Positions 12,615 through 25,522 of a DNA stretch of 64,000 bases are shown piece after piece (within the stretch, counting starts at the first letter, position 1; each line of letters starts with the position of its first letter). Source of the stretch: Kitagawia praeruptora (Eukaryota > Streptophyta > Magnoliopsida > Apiales > Apiaceae); assembly GCA_037693485.1 (NCBI GenBank), contig CM075348.1, positions 17,094,501 to 17,158,500 on the forward strand. Reading direction: 5' to 3'. Both the position numbers and the translations under genes were made by a program. Below the pieces are notes generated by a model. The model ran no database searches, was not told the origin of the DNA, and saw only the letters and a program-made list of their open reading frames with translations.

Positions 12615-13459
12615 TGTTAACGGAGGAATTTGTGATAACAAAGTTTGAGGTTACAAGCCGGAATTAAGATCTACGATGGCGGTTGTTCGCCGGAAGTGTA
12701 ACCGGAGAACGGTGGTTTGTGTGTTTATTAGTGGCTGAGATCAAAGAGGTATTGGTTGTCTCCCAGAGCTCTCAACGTCTAACCCCTTTAATGTGCCTAC
12801 GTACCTCTATATTTATAGAGGATCAAGCCTCACGTAGTTCTTGTAGAGCAAGAAACCTAAGTCTGATAGAAGTAGGTTTCTTACTAGCAGGCCCAGGCCC
12901 ACTACGAGACGTGCACGAACCAACCGTCTTCAAAGCTCATTTGGAAGAGCCCATGCGATGAAGCCTAGCTCAATGACCCCAAGGCCCAACTAACTTCGAG
13001 GACTTCACGGATACAACATTAGCCCTATCTATCGGAGCTAACACCAACCGCTACCAGCTCTTTCCTCGCATGTTCAGTTGTAGGGATAGTCATGACTTAC
13101 TCCAAATGCACGAACGGATCCTTACCCCCTGATGAGGCTAACCCACCAGACTACAGGGCAAGTTCTACCAAATTATGTCACGCAGAGCATTTCGTAATTC
13201 CCCAACAAGGACAACTTGTTAGAATACAGAATTAAATCTCTAAAGCGTATTGACAAGCTTATTTATCTTTGATTCCCCAACAAAGGTAACTTGCTTAAAT
13301 ATAGAACCAACCTTTAAATCACATAATAACCTTCATCAATCTTCACAGTACACTCTGCGGGCGTTGCCGCGGCAATGTAACCCATTTGGCCAGGCAAACC
13401 ATCCTCTTGGCGCAGCAACCCATCAGTGTTGTTTCCTTATGCAAATTTCATGGATAACA
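12615..13459 (-). mobile_element. Tat-clade element, 3' LTR (minus strand)
   Basis: Proposed LTR of 845 bp. On the plus strand it begins TGTTAACGGAGG and ends GGATAACA; in element orientation this is TGTTATCC...CGTTAACA. A purine-rich tract (CTTGGGGGTAG in element orientation, 13460-13470) stands just before it, as a 3' LTR requires, and a TATA-like CTATAAATATAG in element orientation is at about 12811-12822. The five bases outside it are CTAAG (12610-12614); the partner duplication is lost with the element's other end. Limits rest on ends and tract only, because the second LTR is missing. Confidence 0.7.
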
Positions 13460-15491
13460 ACTACCCCCAAGCCTTTATTGTATTAAAAATGCAAAAAGGG
13501 ATTTAAATATTCGAACAAAAATTTGCATGTCTCTCTATGTCATCCCTATTAATTTTTTAACGTAGCAACATGGCAGCCAAAGCATTAACACCGACTGGCA
13601 CAGCAAAGCTTTAAAAATATTCAGCAAATTCTTTTAATAACAATACAACTTAAAAAACATAAAAAGAAATTCAATCCATTATAAAATATATATTTTAGCA
13701 AAATACATACAGAATACCGTATACTTCTACAAGTATACAAATTTGGGGGTATTTAAATCAAGAATAGACCCCAATCCCCAATTTTTATTTCCCAACCACC
13801 GATTAAACCTCTTCCTTCGACTTTCAAGAACACTTCGAACAATTCTACACTCATTCTGACTGTGAATCTTCTCCATTGGTTGATTCGTTGCTTGCCCATC
13901 AATTTCCTTACTTTAAGGTATGATTTGACATTTTTTTTTACTAATTTCCACCGAGTATTCATGTAGATTTGAGAGTTTTAAGATTCCATGCTCCCATGTT
14001 CTTCATTCTTATATATATGAATATATGTATGTATATGCGTTTGATTCATAATTGCACACTAGTGTCCTTTATTTTGTGTTTCTGAAAAAGCATATATACA
14101 GTACATCACAAGATATAAAGATATAAATATAACCACAATCACTTTACCCCAATAACCACTGCAGATAGGAAAGAGTACAACTGAAGGACACACTTCCTTC
14201 TACACCTTCAACGACAATGAACCCTATGATGCTACTGTATAATTTTAGTTTAGAACTCTAGACTCTAGAGTAGATCATCTTTTGACAATCAATCACTATA
14301 ACCACTGATTCTTCTTTCCAGCAAATTTAACTCAGCAAGTATGAATGCATAAATTAATATGATGGTCAATATAAAAGTTGAATTATCCTCTACCCATCAG
14401 TTTGCTTTCCTGACTGTTTGTGTTACAAACAGTAACCATAAGAAATTTTACATGTGTGACTTCCCTGACCTGAGCGAATGCTGCTAATATTCGTAGACCA
14501 AAACACTAATGACGGGCAAAGAATTTTTGTGGTTTTCAGTTCTATGAGATCTTTGGCAATTACAAACGTACTAAGATATCTACTCTTGATAATAATATAC
14601 TACTATCATTTGTTAATCCATTCGATTGGAAAACTTGCCTATTCATTTCCAACTATACACACTTAAAGGTTAAAAGTACCTAGTAATCGTCCCTGACCAA
14701 TCTCTAAAAATACTACTATCTGTCTCAGCTGAGAAAAGCTTACCCTTAATCCGCTTACAATTAGTAGATATGTGACGGTACCAAGACATACGTTTGAAAT
14801 TTCGAACTTACCGAATATTTAAATTTCTGCACACAAAAACCATATAAAGTTAATTCCTCAATACTCTCTCAGCATTCAGTGCTGACAATTAAGCGCAACA
14901 ACTGCTGGTGCAACAAAATCTACCTTGTTGAATTTTTCTCTATTTTCACGTAAAGGAGGTACAACAGGTTAGCACAACAATATTAACCATCAATGCAATT
15001 TTCCGTTTACTCCAAATTGCGAAATACTTGAGTTTACTTAAATCCCTTTTGCGCATTGCTTGCCGCGTCAACACTAAATACCTCACTCTGTTCATGTATC
15101 AATTAAGTATTCACTTTTTCCAATCTGTAAAAGACCCTTTCGTCTAGGATTATCGATAACTATTTTTGTTTAAGTCAAGTCAATAATCGGATAGAATTGA
15201 GGGTAACATTACCACTACTATCTTTCCACTTTTCTTTTATTACTTTTACATACCGGCGCGGCAACATACATGTTGATGCAACAATGCTCCATGCAAACTC
15301 CTTCTCTCAAGCGTGTTCCCCCATTAACTTATTCACCCTTCATTTTGCAGCTGGCCTACAGAGGGAACAAATCTCCTTTTCATCCATTCAAAGACTTCAA
15401 CAGGAGGATTGGATTACCTTCTTCTCCATTCATTCACCCCCCATATCAATATTGCCATTCCAACTCAAATAGCCTAGCACGCCTTCTTATT
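13460..15491. mobile_element. Tat element, non-coding 3' region
   Basis: About 2 kb between the 3' LTR and the antisense extra gene, with no convincing ORF on either strand (13753-13962 and 14478-14666 are short and unsupported). It carries several copies of a CpG-containing motif close to GGCGCAGCAAC or GCGCAACAAC (about 13409, 13561, 14892, 15256) and the palindromic TTGCCGCGGCAA at about 13365. It would also hold the promoter of the plus-strand extra gene, but no TATA box can be assigned with confidence. Confidence 0.55.
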
Positions 15492-17869
15492 ATGGCAAAG
15501 GATCAAAACATCTTGGCCGAGTTGAACAGTGCAAATTCTGAATCCTCCCTCTCCAACTCTTCAAGTGAAAGAGACATTCTTCATCCCCCGATTACGATCC
15601 CAACCTTGAAGACTGGCTTGAATCCCCTTCACCCAAACCCAGTTCCTCTAGAAAAAGAAAAAGATCCATCGTGGAAGAGAGTGAGGAAGAAATGACCGAA
15701 GAGAACAATGAGGAATCTAATACCGAAGACAACAACAACTCAATCTCTGACAATGAAATCGAAACAGACACTGCAAATCATAACATTGATGCGCGATGTA
15801 GATAGTGATCCTGCTGAAATTTTTTCTTCTCCCGAACATTCTCCAAATCCATACTCTCCACCTCCCCTCAAAAGTTATGCACTAGATATTGATTGGGATA
15901 CATATGAGAAGATGCCAAACAAGAGAATAAAAGATAAAATGAGAAAACAAGCTGGTAAGCTATCCTGCGTAGGCCAACACTCCCCCGTCAAGAACAGTGA
16001 AATCAGGGATACAATGAAATACTACGCTCAAGAGGGCAAGTATGTGAAACCACCTTCACATCTTCGTCCTCATAGATTTGACATAGGCAACCACAGGTTC
16101 CTAGAGCCGTTCTCACAATCATGCATATTCCATACGGAGTTGGCGCGCCACTTCACCCGTGGTTGCGTCAACTCTGTGAGTGGTTCAAAGTTGCCCCTAT
16201 CCAATTTTCACCCAACAGTTACAGGTCGGCCATTGGACTATACCTTATGTACATGGACGAAGGATTCCCTGAACCTACCATGAAAGAACTCAGCCACTTT
16301 TTTAGCGTCCAAAAAAGTTGAATGGGTTACTTTCATCTTGTTGTTTGGAGGATACACATGAGCAAAGGTTTTAACATGGGTAGAATCAGTCACATCAAAG
16401 GGTGGAAAGAGAAATATTTTTACACCTTTGACACAGAAAGATAACCCATCGTCTTTAGGAAAAAAGCAAGTAAGTTTTTTTTTTTGACGCAACAACTTTA
16501 CTTTATCTTGGCACTCCAAAAATAATTATATTCACATGTCTTATATTTACATCACAGTTCGCCACCGTAGGACTGAGTTATTCGGGGATGATCTTGCACG
16601 TGCAACCAAAATCTTAGAATGCACAGACTCCAAAAAGAATTTAAACACGCTGGTAACCTTAGAAAATTTGAAAAAATATGGCTTTCTTCCTGCATCTGCT
16701 AGAAAACCTCCAAGTCCCAAAAGCAGAAAACAAAAAAAACAAAGAAACCACTGATGTTGAAGGTAACAATTTCGGGGTGTTAGCTGCCTAACTCACTTAT
16801 ATTGACGCGGCAACTCACCATTCTGATTGACTACCATGTTAATTTAATTTCATTGTTGCATCTGTATTTTAACTTAAATCAATATCACTTCGGCTCAGCA
16901 ATCATTATATTCTATCAATTGTTACTTTGCAGGCATTGCAGAAATGGACGATATCCCCAGTATCTTCACAGCACCAAAAACTGCTACTGCTGCAAATGCA
17001 AATCCCAAGACTTCTATGGATCCTCCTCTTTCAGACAAGAATCCGCAAAAAAGCAAAACACATCAAGGGAAAAAACAAAGGACTAACATCTCTACCCAAG
17101 ACATATCCATAACCAAGAATCCTCCTACCGCCATTGCAGCTAAACCCACACCTTCAAGAGTCTTTAATGAAATCGGAAAAACGGAGATTCCTTGATATCT
17201 GAACATGATTATAAAAAATGGATGGCTAAATCCCGTGAGCAAAAACTTGCCCTTGCAACCAGAGCTTCACTTGAGCTACTGTTGTTCAACACAGAACAGT
17301 CATCAGAAAATAAAAAAGATGCCTCTCGAATCAAAGAGCTTGAAAATGAAAATGCCAAACTGAAGCTAGATGTGAATGACGCAAAAAACAAAGCCAGCAC
17401 CTTTGAAACCGCCAATACTTCACTTCAGAATGATTTGGCGCAGCAAAAAGAATTGACGAAAGAGAAAGACAAATCTATTGCTGAACTTGAAGAGAAAATC
17501 ACCAACCTTCAGCTTAATACTGAAAAACTCGAAATTGCCAAAGCTAGCTGGGAAAGTGACAGCGATAAAAAAGCAAAAGAGGCTTTTGGTAATGGAATAA
17601 AAACATATTGCAAAACTTTCCTCGCTGGCGAACCAAACTACAACTGGAGTACTAAATTCGGGAAGAGCATGGTTGGCTTTATGGCCGATCTTGCAGCTAA
17701 AAACTCTGAGGAAATTGCAGAGAAACGAGCTGAACTTGAACAGATGGTTGCCAACGAGGCTCAGGAACTGGCGCAGCAACAAGAAGATTTGATGCAGCAA
17801 AATCAACAAAACTCATTTCCCGCAACCGATCAAGACAACATGGAGGGTGACAATATCACCACCACCTAA
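15492..17869 (+). pseudogene. Antisense extra ORF (aORF) of the Tat element, Transposase_28-like, spliced, broken
   Basis: A gene running opposite to pol, placed between pol and the 3' LTR, which is where some Tat elements carry antisense extra ORFs. It starts MAKDQNILAELNSANSES and has an acidic, Ser-rich N-terminus. A central region (SAIGLYLMYMDEGFP, then SHIKGWKEKYFYTF, about 16217-16450) resembles the plant 'putative gypsy type transposon' domain (Transposase_28). A donor CAAGTAAGT at 16470 and acceptor ATCACAG at 16557, and a second pair (GAAGGTAAC at 16759, TTTGCAG at 16930), suggest two introns. The last exon ends in a strong heptad coiled coil (about 17310-17560) and a Gln-rich tail. 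At least three frameshifts (near 15585, 15798, 16125) and an in-frame stop near 16320 break it. Its function is unknown in the family. Confidence 0.65.
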
Positions 17870-20800
17870 TGTGTTTACGAAAAACACCTGTTCACTGAGG
17901 TTCTAATCTTTCTCATGGTTAGAAACAAATTTAGATTACTTTCAGTTCTAAAAGTCTTGTATGCAAATTGATATGATGACATAGACTTGTAGTAGCATAA
18001 ACTGATATGTTGGCTCAAGAATTTATCATGGTAGCTTATCTAGATTTTAATCAGACTATTTGATAAATGTCGTAACTTTTCAATTGTATTGTCCCTTTCT
18101 TTCCCACTGATTTTATTCCATGGCGTGCAAAATCGGTATACACACATAATGCCATATATTGTGTACAAGTACAAGTACAAGTATTCATTTTCTCATACAT
18201 TGTGTTTAGAGGCCACATAGAAAACAGTAGATCCATAATGCCAGGCCTCTAACGTTAAGTGTTGAACATGCTACATGTGTAAACTAGTTGCTTTGCCTAC
18301 CTTGCCAATACCTTATTACTTCACAGTCCTGTCAAAGTAACAAATGTTAATGCCTTCGTTTTCATTTTCATTGCCTTCTCAATTTCTCTCATCTCAGTTG
18401 TACATATATAGAACAAAACTGTATATTCATCATATACAGATTCACGTGATATTAATCTCAAACTTTGGTTACGCCCGAATAACATAATTTTGTTATTACA
18501 GTGAAAGGCTGTAACTTAAAAATATTTCACTTGATCGACTTTATAACTATAGCTCTGGCTGTATGAATTTATAACCGACTACCCGCTTGCTCTTGTACAA
18601 AATGAACCGTATTGATCTTTACTTTCTAGAAATGTAAAATCTGTAATTGATCGTAGTTTTGCAATAATTTGAAGTAAGAAATACTTGAACATCATTAAAT
18701 CCTCAGCCACCAAAGTCAATACCCAAAAGCGAGAGGCCTTGATAGTGTTGAGATGCTATGAGAATACATCTTTCTGTGTCATCAAATTCCATACGAATAT
18801 GTGTTGTATCAATGGTTACTCTGTATGGTACAATATCATCACTTATCTCAACTGAGCAATTCTTATACAGACCCTCTATTAGTGAGAGATTTAATAAACA
18901 ACCAAAATCCTATTGTTTTCCTAGTGCATCTGTCCTTATTGCGGAGATCATTAAAACTTGGTCAGTTGGTCCCTGACAGTAGGGCTACCCTTCATCTAAT
19001 AGTGCTAGAATTTAAGGAGTTGGTGTTTTATTTCAAAAATCGTGTAGCATCTTCATACACTGTGCCCAATGCGTTAGACTTAGGTTTCTTGTTTTGTAGC
19101 TTTTTCTCATCTGTGTAGAACGTTTCATTGTTTAACTACTACAAAACTTCCTACTTGTGGCAACTCCTGGATCGAATTTGCTGTAAAAGTACAACAGTTC
19201 TTTATCTACATGCTAATCATTTTGCGAACTGGGAATCTTCAAATCACCACATGTGTTGCCTCTAGTGTGTTTGTCATTATATTGCTCCGACAGTCATACT
19301 GATGCCGAAGCTATATTGCTGAACAAAGTGAGGTAGTAAACTGTGTGACTGATTTTCAAATCTTAAGACAAATGCAGAAGAGGAATAGAGCTGGTATTAG
19401 CTAGATTGAATTTGATTTAACTGATTGTTAACACAAGTTTGTAACCAGTCTCATGTCTGTTGCAATGCTTTACGATTTAGTTGCAACTTTCAAGTATTTA
19501 CAAACTTGCAAAGCAAAGTTCTTTTGAATGAGGATTTGGAGAATTACATGTGGTATTGTCATGTCGAGTACTCGAGAAATTATTTTTCTCATTCCTTTCT
19601 GTCTTCTTTTCTTCCATATATTTTTTTTATTTTTCTCAAGTCAATTTTGTTTGCAAGTCGTGACATGACCTGGCACCTTACTGTTCGCAGCATGCAGACC
19701 CGACAACGCATTATTTCAGGAAGGATTGTGGCGATGTGAAAAATAGCAAAGTGATGTTCACCTTTGTGTAATTTATCTAGTTCCCAAGTAAAACAAGTAT
19801 ACATCCAGCACTCCTGAAGTACGAAAATAATTGTGCGCTGCTGTAAACAGTTTTCTCATATCTGTATGATGCGCTGTTGATTGATTGATACACTGAAAGC
19901 ATTTAATTTACAGATTCAATTGTTATCTTAATAAATTCTCTTAATGGATATCACAATATTCGATTTCTGCTACAGGCATGTAGCTATATGAAATGACCTT
20001 AAATTTGGATTATCCCAACCTGATGTCCTGATTAATAATGATTATAGTTGGTTATGATAACACATTATCTGAAATTTGAATGCAAAATTGAACGCTTACT
20101 AACCGTTGACGCAGCAACTAACACACTACATAAATATTTTATTATCAAAATTTCCTACACTTTGGCACGGCAAACAGTCACTGTCGCAGCAACAATTATT
20201 TTCGTACAAAATATTCATTAGCATCTTTAATCCTGACTAAAAACCTACAACCCCTCACTTGCTTTCATTCTTTCCAACCATAAAAATATACAGCTAAGTT
20301 GAGCACTCTTGTTGGTATTGAACATTTTCATTACTTATTAATCTGATTATAAAGCAATCAAAAAGTGTCCAATCACTCTTGTTGAACACGATAAACACAA
20401 CATTGGCGTAACCGCCCCCCAATTTTGCACAAATGTCCTTGTCCCTGCAAAAGAACTTTGTAACACTCAAGCTTCATACCAACCATGCCAAGCTGGTGCG
20501 CCAAATATTACTGGCGCTTCAACCATCCTCCAAGAACTTTTACATTAAATTTGCATACTTTATCATAATTGATGTATTTTGCAACCTGTAACCCTGTACA
20601 CAACTCATCTCCTTAACAGACTAAATGTAATAAAACCACCTCACATAACCAAACATAAACATTAAGACACCGCTGGTGATCTTAAAAAGTTATTAATAAA
20701 AACCGCCCCCATAGCTTTACAGATCAATGAGTTCAAAGAAGAAAAAACGTCTCTGGATATACCGGTTCCAAGGCATATAGCTCAATGGGTTATTAAAAAA

Positions 20801-20905
20801 AAATGCAAACAATCACTAGCTCGGTAAGGTGTACCTGCACTACCCCCGAGACTAGGAAAAATTTATTTATTTCAAGTCTAATAATAAAGAGCCATAACAC
20901 TGCTC
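17870..20905. mobile_element. Tat element, non-coding region between aORF and integrase
   Basis: Three kilobases with no believable coding region; ORFs here are short and unrelated to known proteins. The motif GACGCAGCAAC recurs at about 20108 and CGCAGCAAC at about 20186, as on the other side of the extra gene. The integrase reading frame of the minus strand ends at about 20905, so this region separates two convergent genes and must contain both 3' ends. Confidence 0.5.
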
Positions 20906-22150
20906 TACTGATAATACTTCTTCAAATGAATAGCATTCCAAGCTTTAGGAATGGGCTTGTCATCCAAATCAGCTAAATAGTACGTTCCTTCCCATAGCAC
21001 AACCCTGACTTTGTAAGGACCTTCCTAGTTTGCACCAAACACACCATGAGCTGCAACTTTTGTATGAGGCATAACCTTCTTGAGGACCAAATCACCCACT
21101 TTGAACGAACGAGCCTTCACTTTGCTGTTAAAAAACCTTGCCACTCTTTGCTGATAAGCTGCAAGCCTAAGCTGAGAATGAGCCCTTCCTTCTTCCAACA
21201 AATCGAGATACAACCTGTGATTCACCTGATTTGCCTCCTCATCAAAATTGTCACGACGGAATGAACCTGCACCGATCTCAACTGGAACCATGGCCTCACA
21301 TCCATATGTCAACATAAAGGGAGATTCCCCCGTTGTTGTCCTTGGAGTAGTGTTATAAGACCAAAGCACCATAGGCAACTCCTCAGGCCAATTCCCCTTG
21401 CTATCCTCCAACTTTGTCTTCAGAGTATGCTTAATGATCTTGTTCACCGCTTCTGTCTGGCCATTACTTTGTGGATGATACACAGCTGCAAAATCCTTCT
21501 TGATTTTGAGATCTTCGCACAAACCCTTCAACTCCTTACTATCAAATTGCTTCCCATTATCAGAAATCAGCTTATATGGCACTCCAAACCTGCAAACAAT
21601 AGAGTTAAAAACAAAATCCCTTAGTTTCTTAGCAGTTATAGTTGCCAAAGGAACAGCCTCTGCCCACTTAGTGAAATAATCCACCGCTACCACAGCATAT
21701 TTCACACCCCCTTTAGCCTTAGGGAGCTCTCCAATCAGATCAATCCCCCACATAGCGAACGCCATGGACTCATCAACGACGTTAAAGAAGTAACCGGACT
21801 GTGGGAGTAATTAGCAAATCTCTGACACTTGTCACATGCTTGAGAAAATTTAAAAGCATCTTCTTTCATTGTCGGCCAATAATATCCCTGCTTCAAAATT
21901 TTAAGTGCCAAAGAACCACCCCCCGAGTGATTGCCGCAAATTCCTTCATGAATCTCCCGCATGATATAACTACATTCATCGCCCTCAATACACTTCAGCA
22001 ACGGTTGGTTAAAGCTCCTTTTGTACAACAACCCATCATACTCCACATACCTCGCTGACTTGTAACGAAGTTTCCTTGCTTCAACCTTATCCTCAGGCAA
22101 TCTCCCATGTTTGATGAAATCCCAAATTGGTGTCATCCAAGTTACCTTTG
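20906..22150 (-). pseudogene. Tat integrase (minus strand), broken
   Basis: Integrase of a Tat-clade Ty3/gypsy element, which would insert the cDNA into the genome. From 22150 downward come the zinc-binding HHCC module (IMREIHEGICGNHSGG, then QACDKCQRFA), the catalytic core with D in MWGIDLIGELP, D in KLISDNGKQFD and E in NGQTEAVNK, and a C-terminal part ending HLKKYYQ and a stop at about 20907. Two lesions are plain: a frameshift near 21765 between the zinc module and the core, and a TAG where Trp is expected in GAN*EGPYKV at about 21028. The gene runs on without a gap into the RNase H segment at 24304 once the retroposon between them is set aside. Confidence 0.92.
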
Positions 22151-24291
22151 ATTTTTTTTTCATATTGAGACAGTCGATTGGTATATGACTAAGGTAAAAA
22201 TGCTACGGCAGGCGACAACATATCATATGTCCTTTTTTACCCACCGGATGGTTGGTTTCGGCGATGACAATCATGATGATATGTATCCTCACCGGAGAAA
22301 CGTTATCATCGTCATACTACTAACCATATTCAAAAGCTCGAAAGAAACATTCAAGTCATGCCTAATCCAAGCATAGCGGATGAAAACATCGGATCAAAAT
22401 ATCAGGTTTTATTGTTCTACATTTTCTTATTAACCGCTGCTACCCCTTTTAGCATTAAATAAGGTTTAAAACTGATCTCTCAATTATTTTGATTTATTTC
22501 ATGTTTTCAAGATTGCCATTTTATTTATTCTTGTTTTTGTGTGGTGGTTTTGTCTGAATGTATCTCCAAGTGTAACTCTTAGTTATTTAAAGATAATCAT
22601 TTTGTTTAATATGATTTCTTTCTTAACTTCTGTATGTCGATCAAATTTTATTTGTTTGGGTGTTCTAAACTTGATCAATTAGAAACTAGAGTACACTCTG
22701 TTATAATGACTATGATTTGCTGTATGATTGAATTGTACATGTATAGCTTTGATGTGTGATTTATTTGAGATGAGGCCGTGTATTGATCATTTTAATTCAC
22801 TTCAACAAGTGAATACGGGTGATATTTTATTTAACTTGTTTTATTTCGTCATCATCTTCAAGCACAAGTTCATTATTTTTACCTTAGGTTAATTGTATCA
22901 TATTATTCCCTTTGGAGCTCAGGAAGAAGCACATAGTTTGATTTCGGTTACTTTCAATTCCTTGAGTGACTTTTTAATTTTATTTACTATTATTAATGTG
23001 GTATTTAATTTTTCAGTTATGTAGTTGGATCTTAATTGACTCTTTACCTTTATATATTTAAATGACCGCATTTATTGTTCATAATGGACTATTCAATTTT
23101 CAGTTATATTTTAAATATGGTGACCGATTTTTATTTGAAGAGTCTAAATTTAAAATTTAAATTTTTTTATCTTTTCTAAAATATATGTATTCCACATATA
23201 TATATATATATTGATCTTTAATAAAATAAAATTCGTTTTTAATTGTATTGATTTTGTCTAGAATTAGTAGTAGTACTGTGTTTCAAATGTATCAGCTTTA
23301 TTTAGGGCTTCTTATGGAAATGTAGTGTGTTGATTTGTTGATTGGGCTAATTGATTGTGTATTTAATATTGATTTGAATTTTTGTACCATTACTATGGTT
23401 TTTGTAACTAATTTTAATTGATAGGGGAGTTTAATGTGCCCGAAATGGATGATTGTGATTTGCATAATCGGGGTGAATTGATTGTGGGCTTGATATGGAT
23501 ATGATTCTTTTTTGATGTGTCTTAATTAGTAAGTTTGTACCATTTCATATGGTTTTGTACTTATGAGGGTGTGCCATTTATTTATGGCTTTGTGGACCAA
23601 TTTTGGGTAAATGTTGATGTCATTTTTTGACGGTTTGGATCATTTATTGATTTGGAATCTGTTGTCATTTTAGATGACTTTATAGTAGATTTTTATAAGA
23701 AATTAACTGTTATATGTCTAACCATAGGGGTCCCCTTTGGTTAGATATATAAAATTTGTTCAATTTTATTAAGTTTTTTAGTATAATAATTAATTAATGT
23801 ATATTCTATTAACTGCTCGTTGACATATTATTTTTTGTTGGATTGATATATTCAGTTTTCGGGGGTGGAAAGGGTTAAATAGAAGATGGATGACGACAAG
23901 TTTTGGGGTTTTTAGGGTGTGAAGATGGATGAAGGCGGGATTATGGATTATTATAGTGTGATGAATCAAGCCGAAGAATCAAGAAATTTATAGTCATTTC
24001 ATTTGTAGGTTTTGTTAAATGTTGTACTCATTTATTTAGTAGGGCACTCTTTTTTCCCCCACTTGAGTTTTTTTCCCATAGGGTTTTGCTCTTGTGGGGT
24101 TTTTAACAAGGCCTTTTTTGGTGGATATAAAGGTGTAGTTATCTAAACTTCCGGAGGAATCTCTTTCCTATGGGTTGTTAGACTCATGGATTGGTTAAGC
24201 ATACCTTTCGGTTAGATGATGAAGCTTTTATTATCTCTTCGGATGTATCATCTTTTCATGAATGAAATTTATCATTCCTGAGCAAAAAAAA
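22151..24291 (+). mobile_element. Poly(A)-tailed retroposon without an ORF
   Basis: Inserted into Tat pol with a 12-bp duplication AAGTTACCTTTG at 22139-22150 and 24292-24303 (one A may belong to the tail). It ends in a run of about ten A (24284-24293) preceded by GAATGAAATTTATCATTCC, which is the kind of tail seen on plant L1 elements. At 2.1 kb it has no ORF longer than 63 codons and no sign of reverse transcriptase on either strand. The interior is T-rich and repeats the phrase TTTGTACCATT...TATGG at about 23382, 23533 and 23569. It may be the long 3' untranslated end of a LINE, a non-autonomous LINE derivative, or a retroposed non-coding transcript. Confidence 0.7.
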
Positions 24292-24303
24292 AAGTTACCT
24301 TTG

Positions 24304-25522
24304 CTTCCATATCAACTTGCATCACAACCGGTTCCATCACACTAGGCTGCTCCAACACCTCCAACGGTATAATACCCAATACTGCAGTATCCTTTTGAGA
24401 ACCCCATTTTGAAAGAGCATCCGCATTTGCATTCTCACCTCTGGGTATTTTCACCAATCGCACCTGCTTGAACTTCGCGATAAGCTCCAAAACACTTCTC
24501 AAATATAACTCCGTCCTAGGTCCCCTCGCTTGGTACCCACCATTCACTTGGTACACAACTATCATAGAATCACTTTTCACCAACAAATTACTAACCTTCA
24601 TCTCCAAAGCAAGTCTTAACCCCCCAAGTAACGCTTCATACTCAGCATCATTGTTTGTAGCCTCAAATGCAAAATGAACAGCACTCATCAACTTGTGACC
24701 CTCGGGACTCTCCAAAATTACGCCTGCTCCTGCCCCATCACTGTTAACTGACCCATCTACATGCAAAGTCCACCATAACTCAAGGTCACCCTGAACAGGT
24801 GGTGACTGCACATCTGATCGCACACCCGGTTGTACTGGCACAATAGCGAGCTCATGTTGTTCAATATCAAACGAAAATTCCAAAACAAAATCCGCCAAAG
24901 CCTGTCCATTTATAGCAGTGCGAGGTTTGTACTCCAAATCAAACTGTCCCAGCTCGACAGCCCACTTCATCATCCTACCTATCGCCTCCGGCTTATGCAT
25001 AATCTGCCTAAGGGGGTAAGCCGTCCTAACTTCAATTTTGTGTACCTGGAAATATGGACGTAACTTTCTCGAAGCCAGAACAAGAGCATATACCAACTTC
25101 TCCATACTTGTGTAACGAGTTTCTGCATCAAGTAACCTCTTACTAACATAATATACGGGTGACTGATCAACACCTTCTTCCTTCACAAGAACTGCACTAA
25201 CCGAGTATTCAGAGACTGCCAAATACAAAACCAGTGTTTCACCTTCAGTAGGCTTGGCAAGCAAAGGTGGACTCCCCGGGTGTTCCTTGATCTTCTGAAA
25301 AGCTATCTCACATTTCGCTGTCCAGGTAAAATCCTTACCGATACCCTTTATCGCCTTGAAAAATTCCTTACATTTGTCAGATGATTTTGAAACGAAACGA
25401 TTCAATGCAGCAATTCGCCCAGTCAAACTCTGCACCTGCTTAACACATGTGGGTGACTTCATGTCAAGGAGTGCTTTAATTTTTGCCGGGTTTGCTTCAA
25501 TACCACGATGATGAAGGAAATT
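24304..25522 (-). pseudogene. Tat pol: RT end, RNase H and second (archaeal-type) RNase H
   Basis: Minus-strand pol segment of the Tat element. It opens within the reverse transcriptase (NFLHHRGIEANPAKIKALLD), truncated at 25522, then has an RT-linked RNase H (LYLAVSEYSVSAVLV to KLRPYFQVHKIEV) and, after a linker, the extra RNase H typical of the Tat clade. The second domain keeps all four acidic positions: D in LHVDGSVNSDG, E in NNDAEYEALL, D in VKSDSMIVVYQ and D in NANADALSK. The frame is open for 396 codons. It ran directly into the integrase before the retroposon split it, as the duplicated AAGTTACCTTTG codes for AKVT at the junction. Gag, protease and most of RT are missing. Confidence 0.93.

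Noticed and set aside
18758..19739. Plus-strand ORFs of 72-105 codons in the Tat non-coding region
   Set aside because: Ordinary base composition, no start context or motif, and overlapping frames of similar quality; no support as genes.
21046..22058. Plus-strand ORFs over the Tat integrase
   Set aside because: They are opposite-strand shadows of the integrase frame and have no known motifs.
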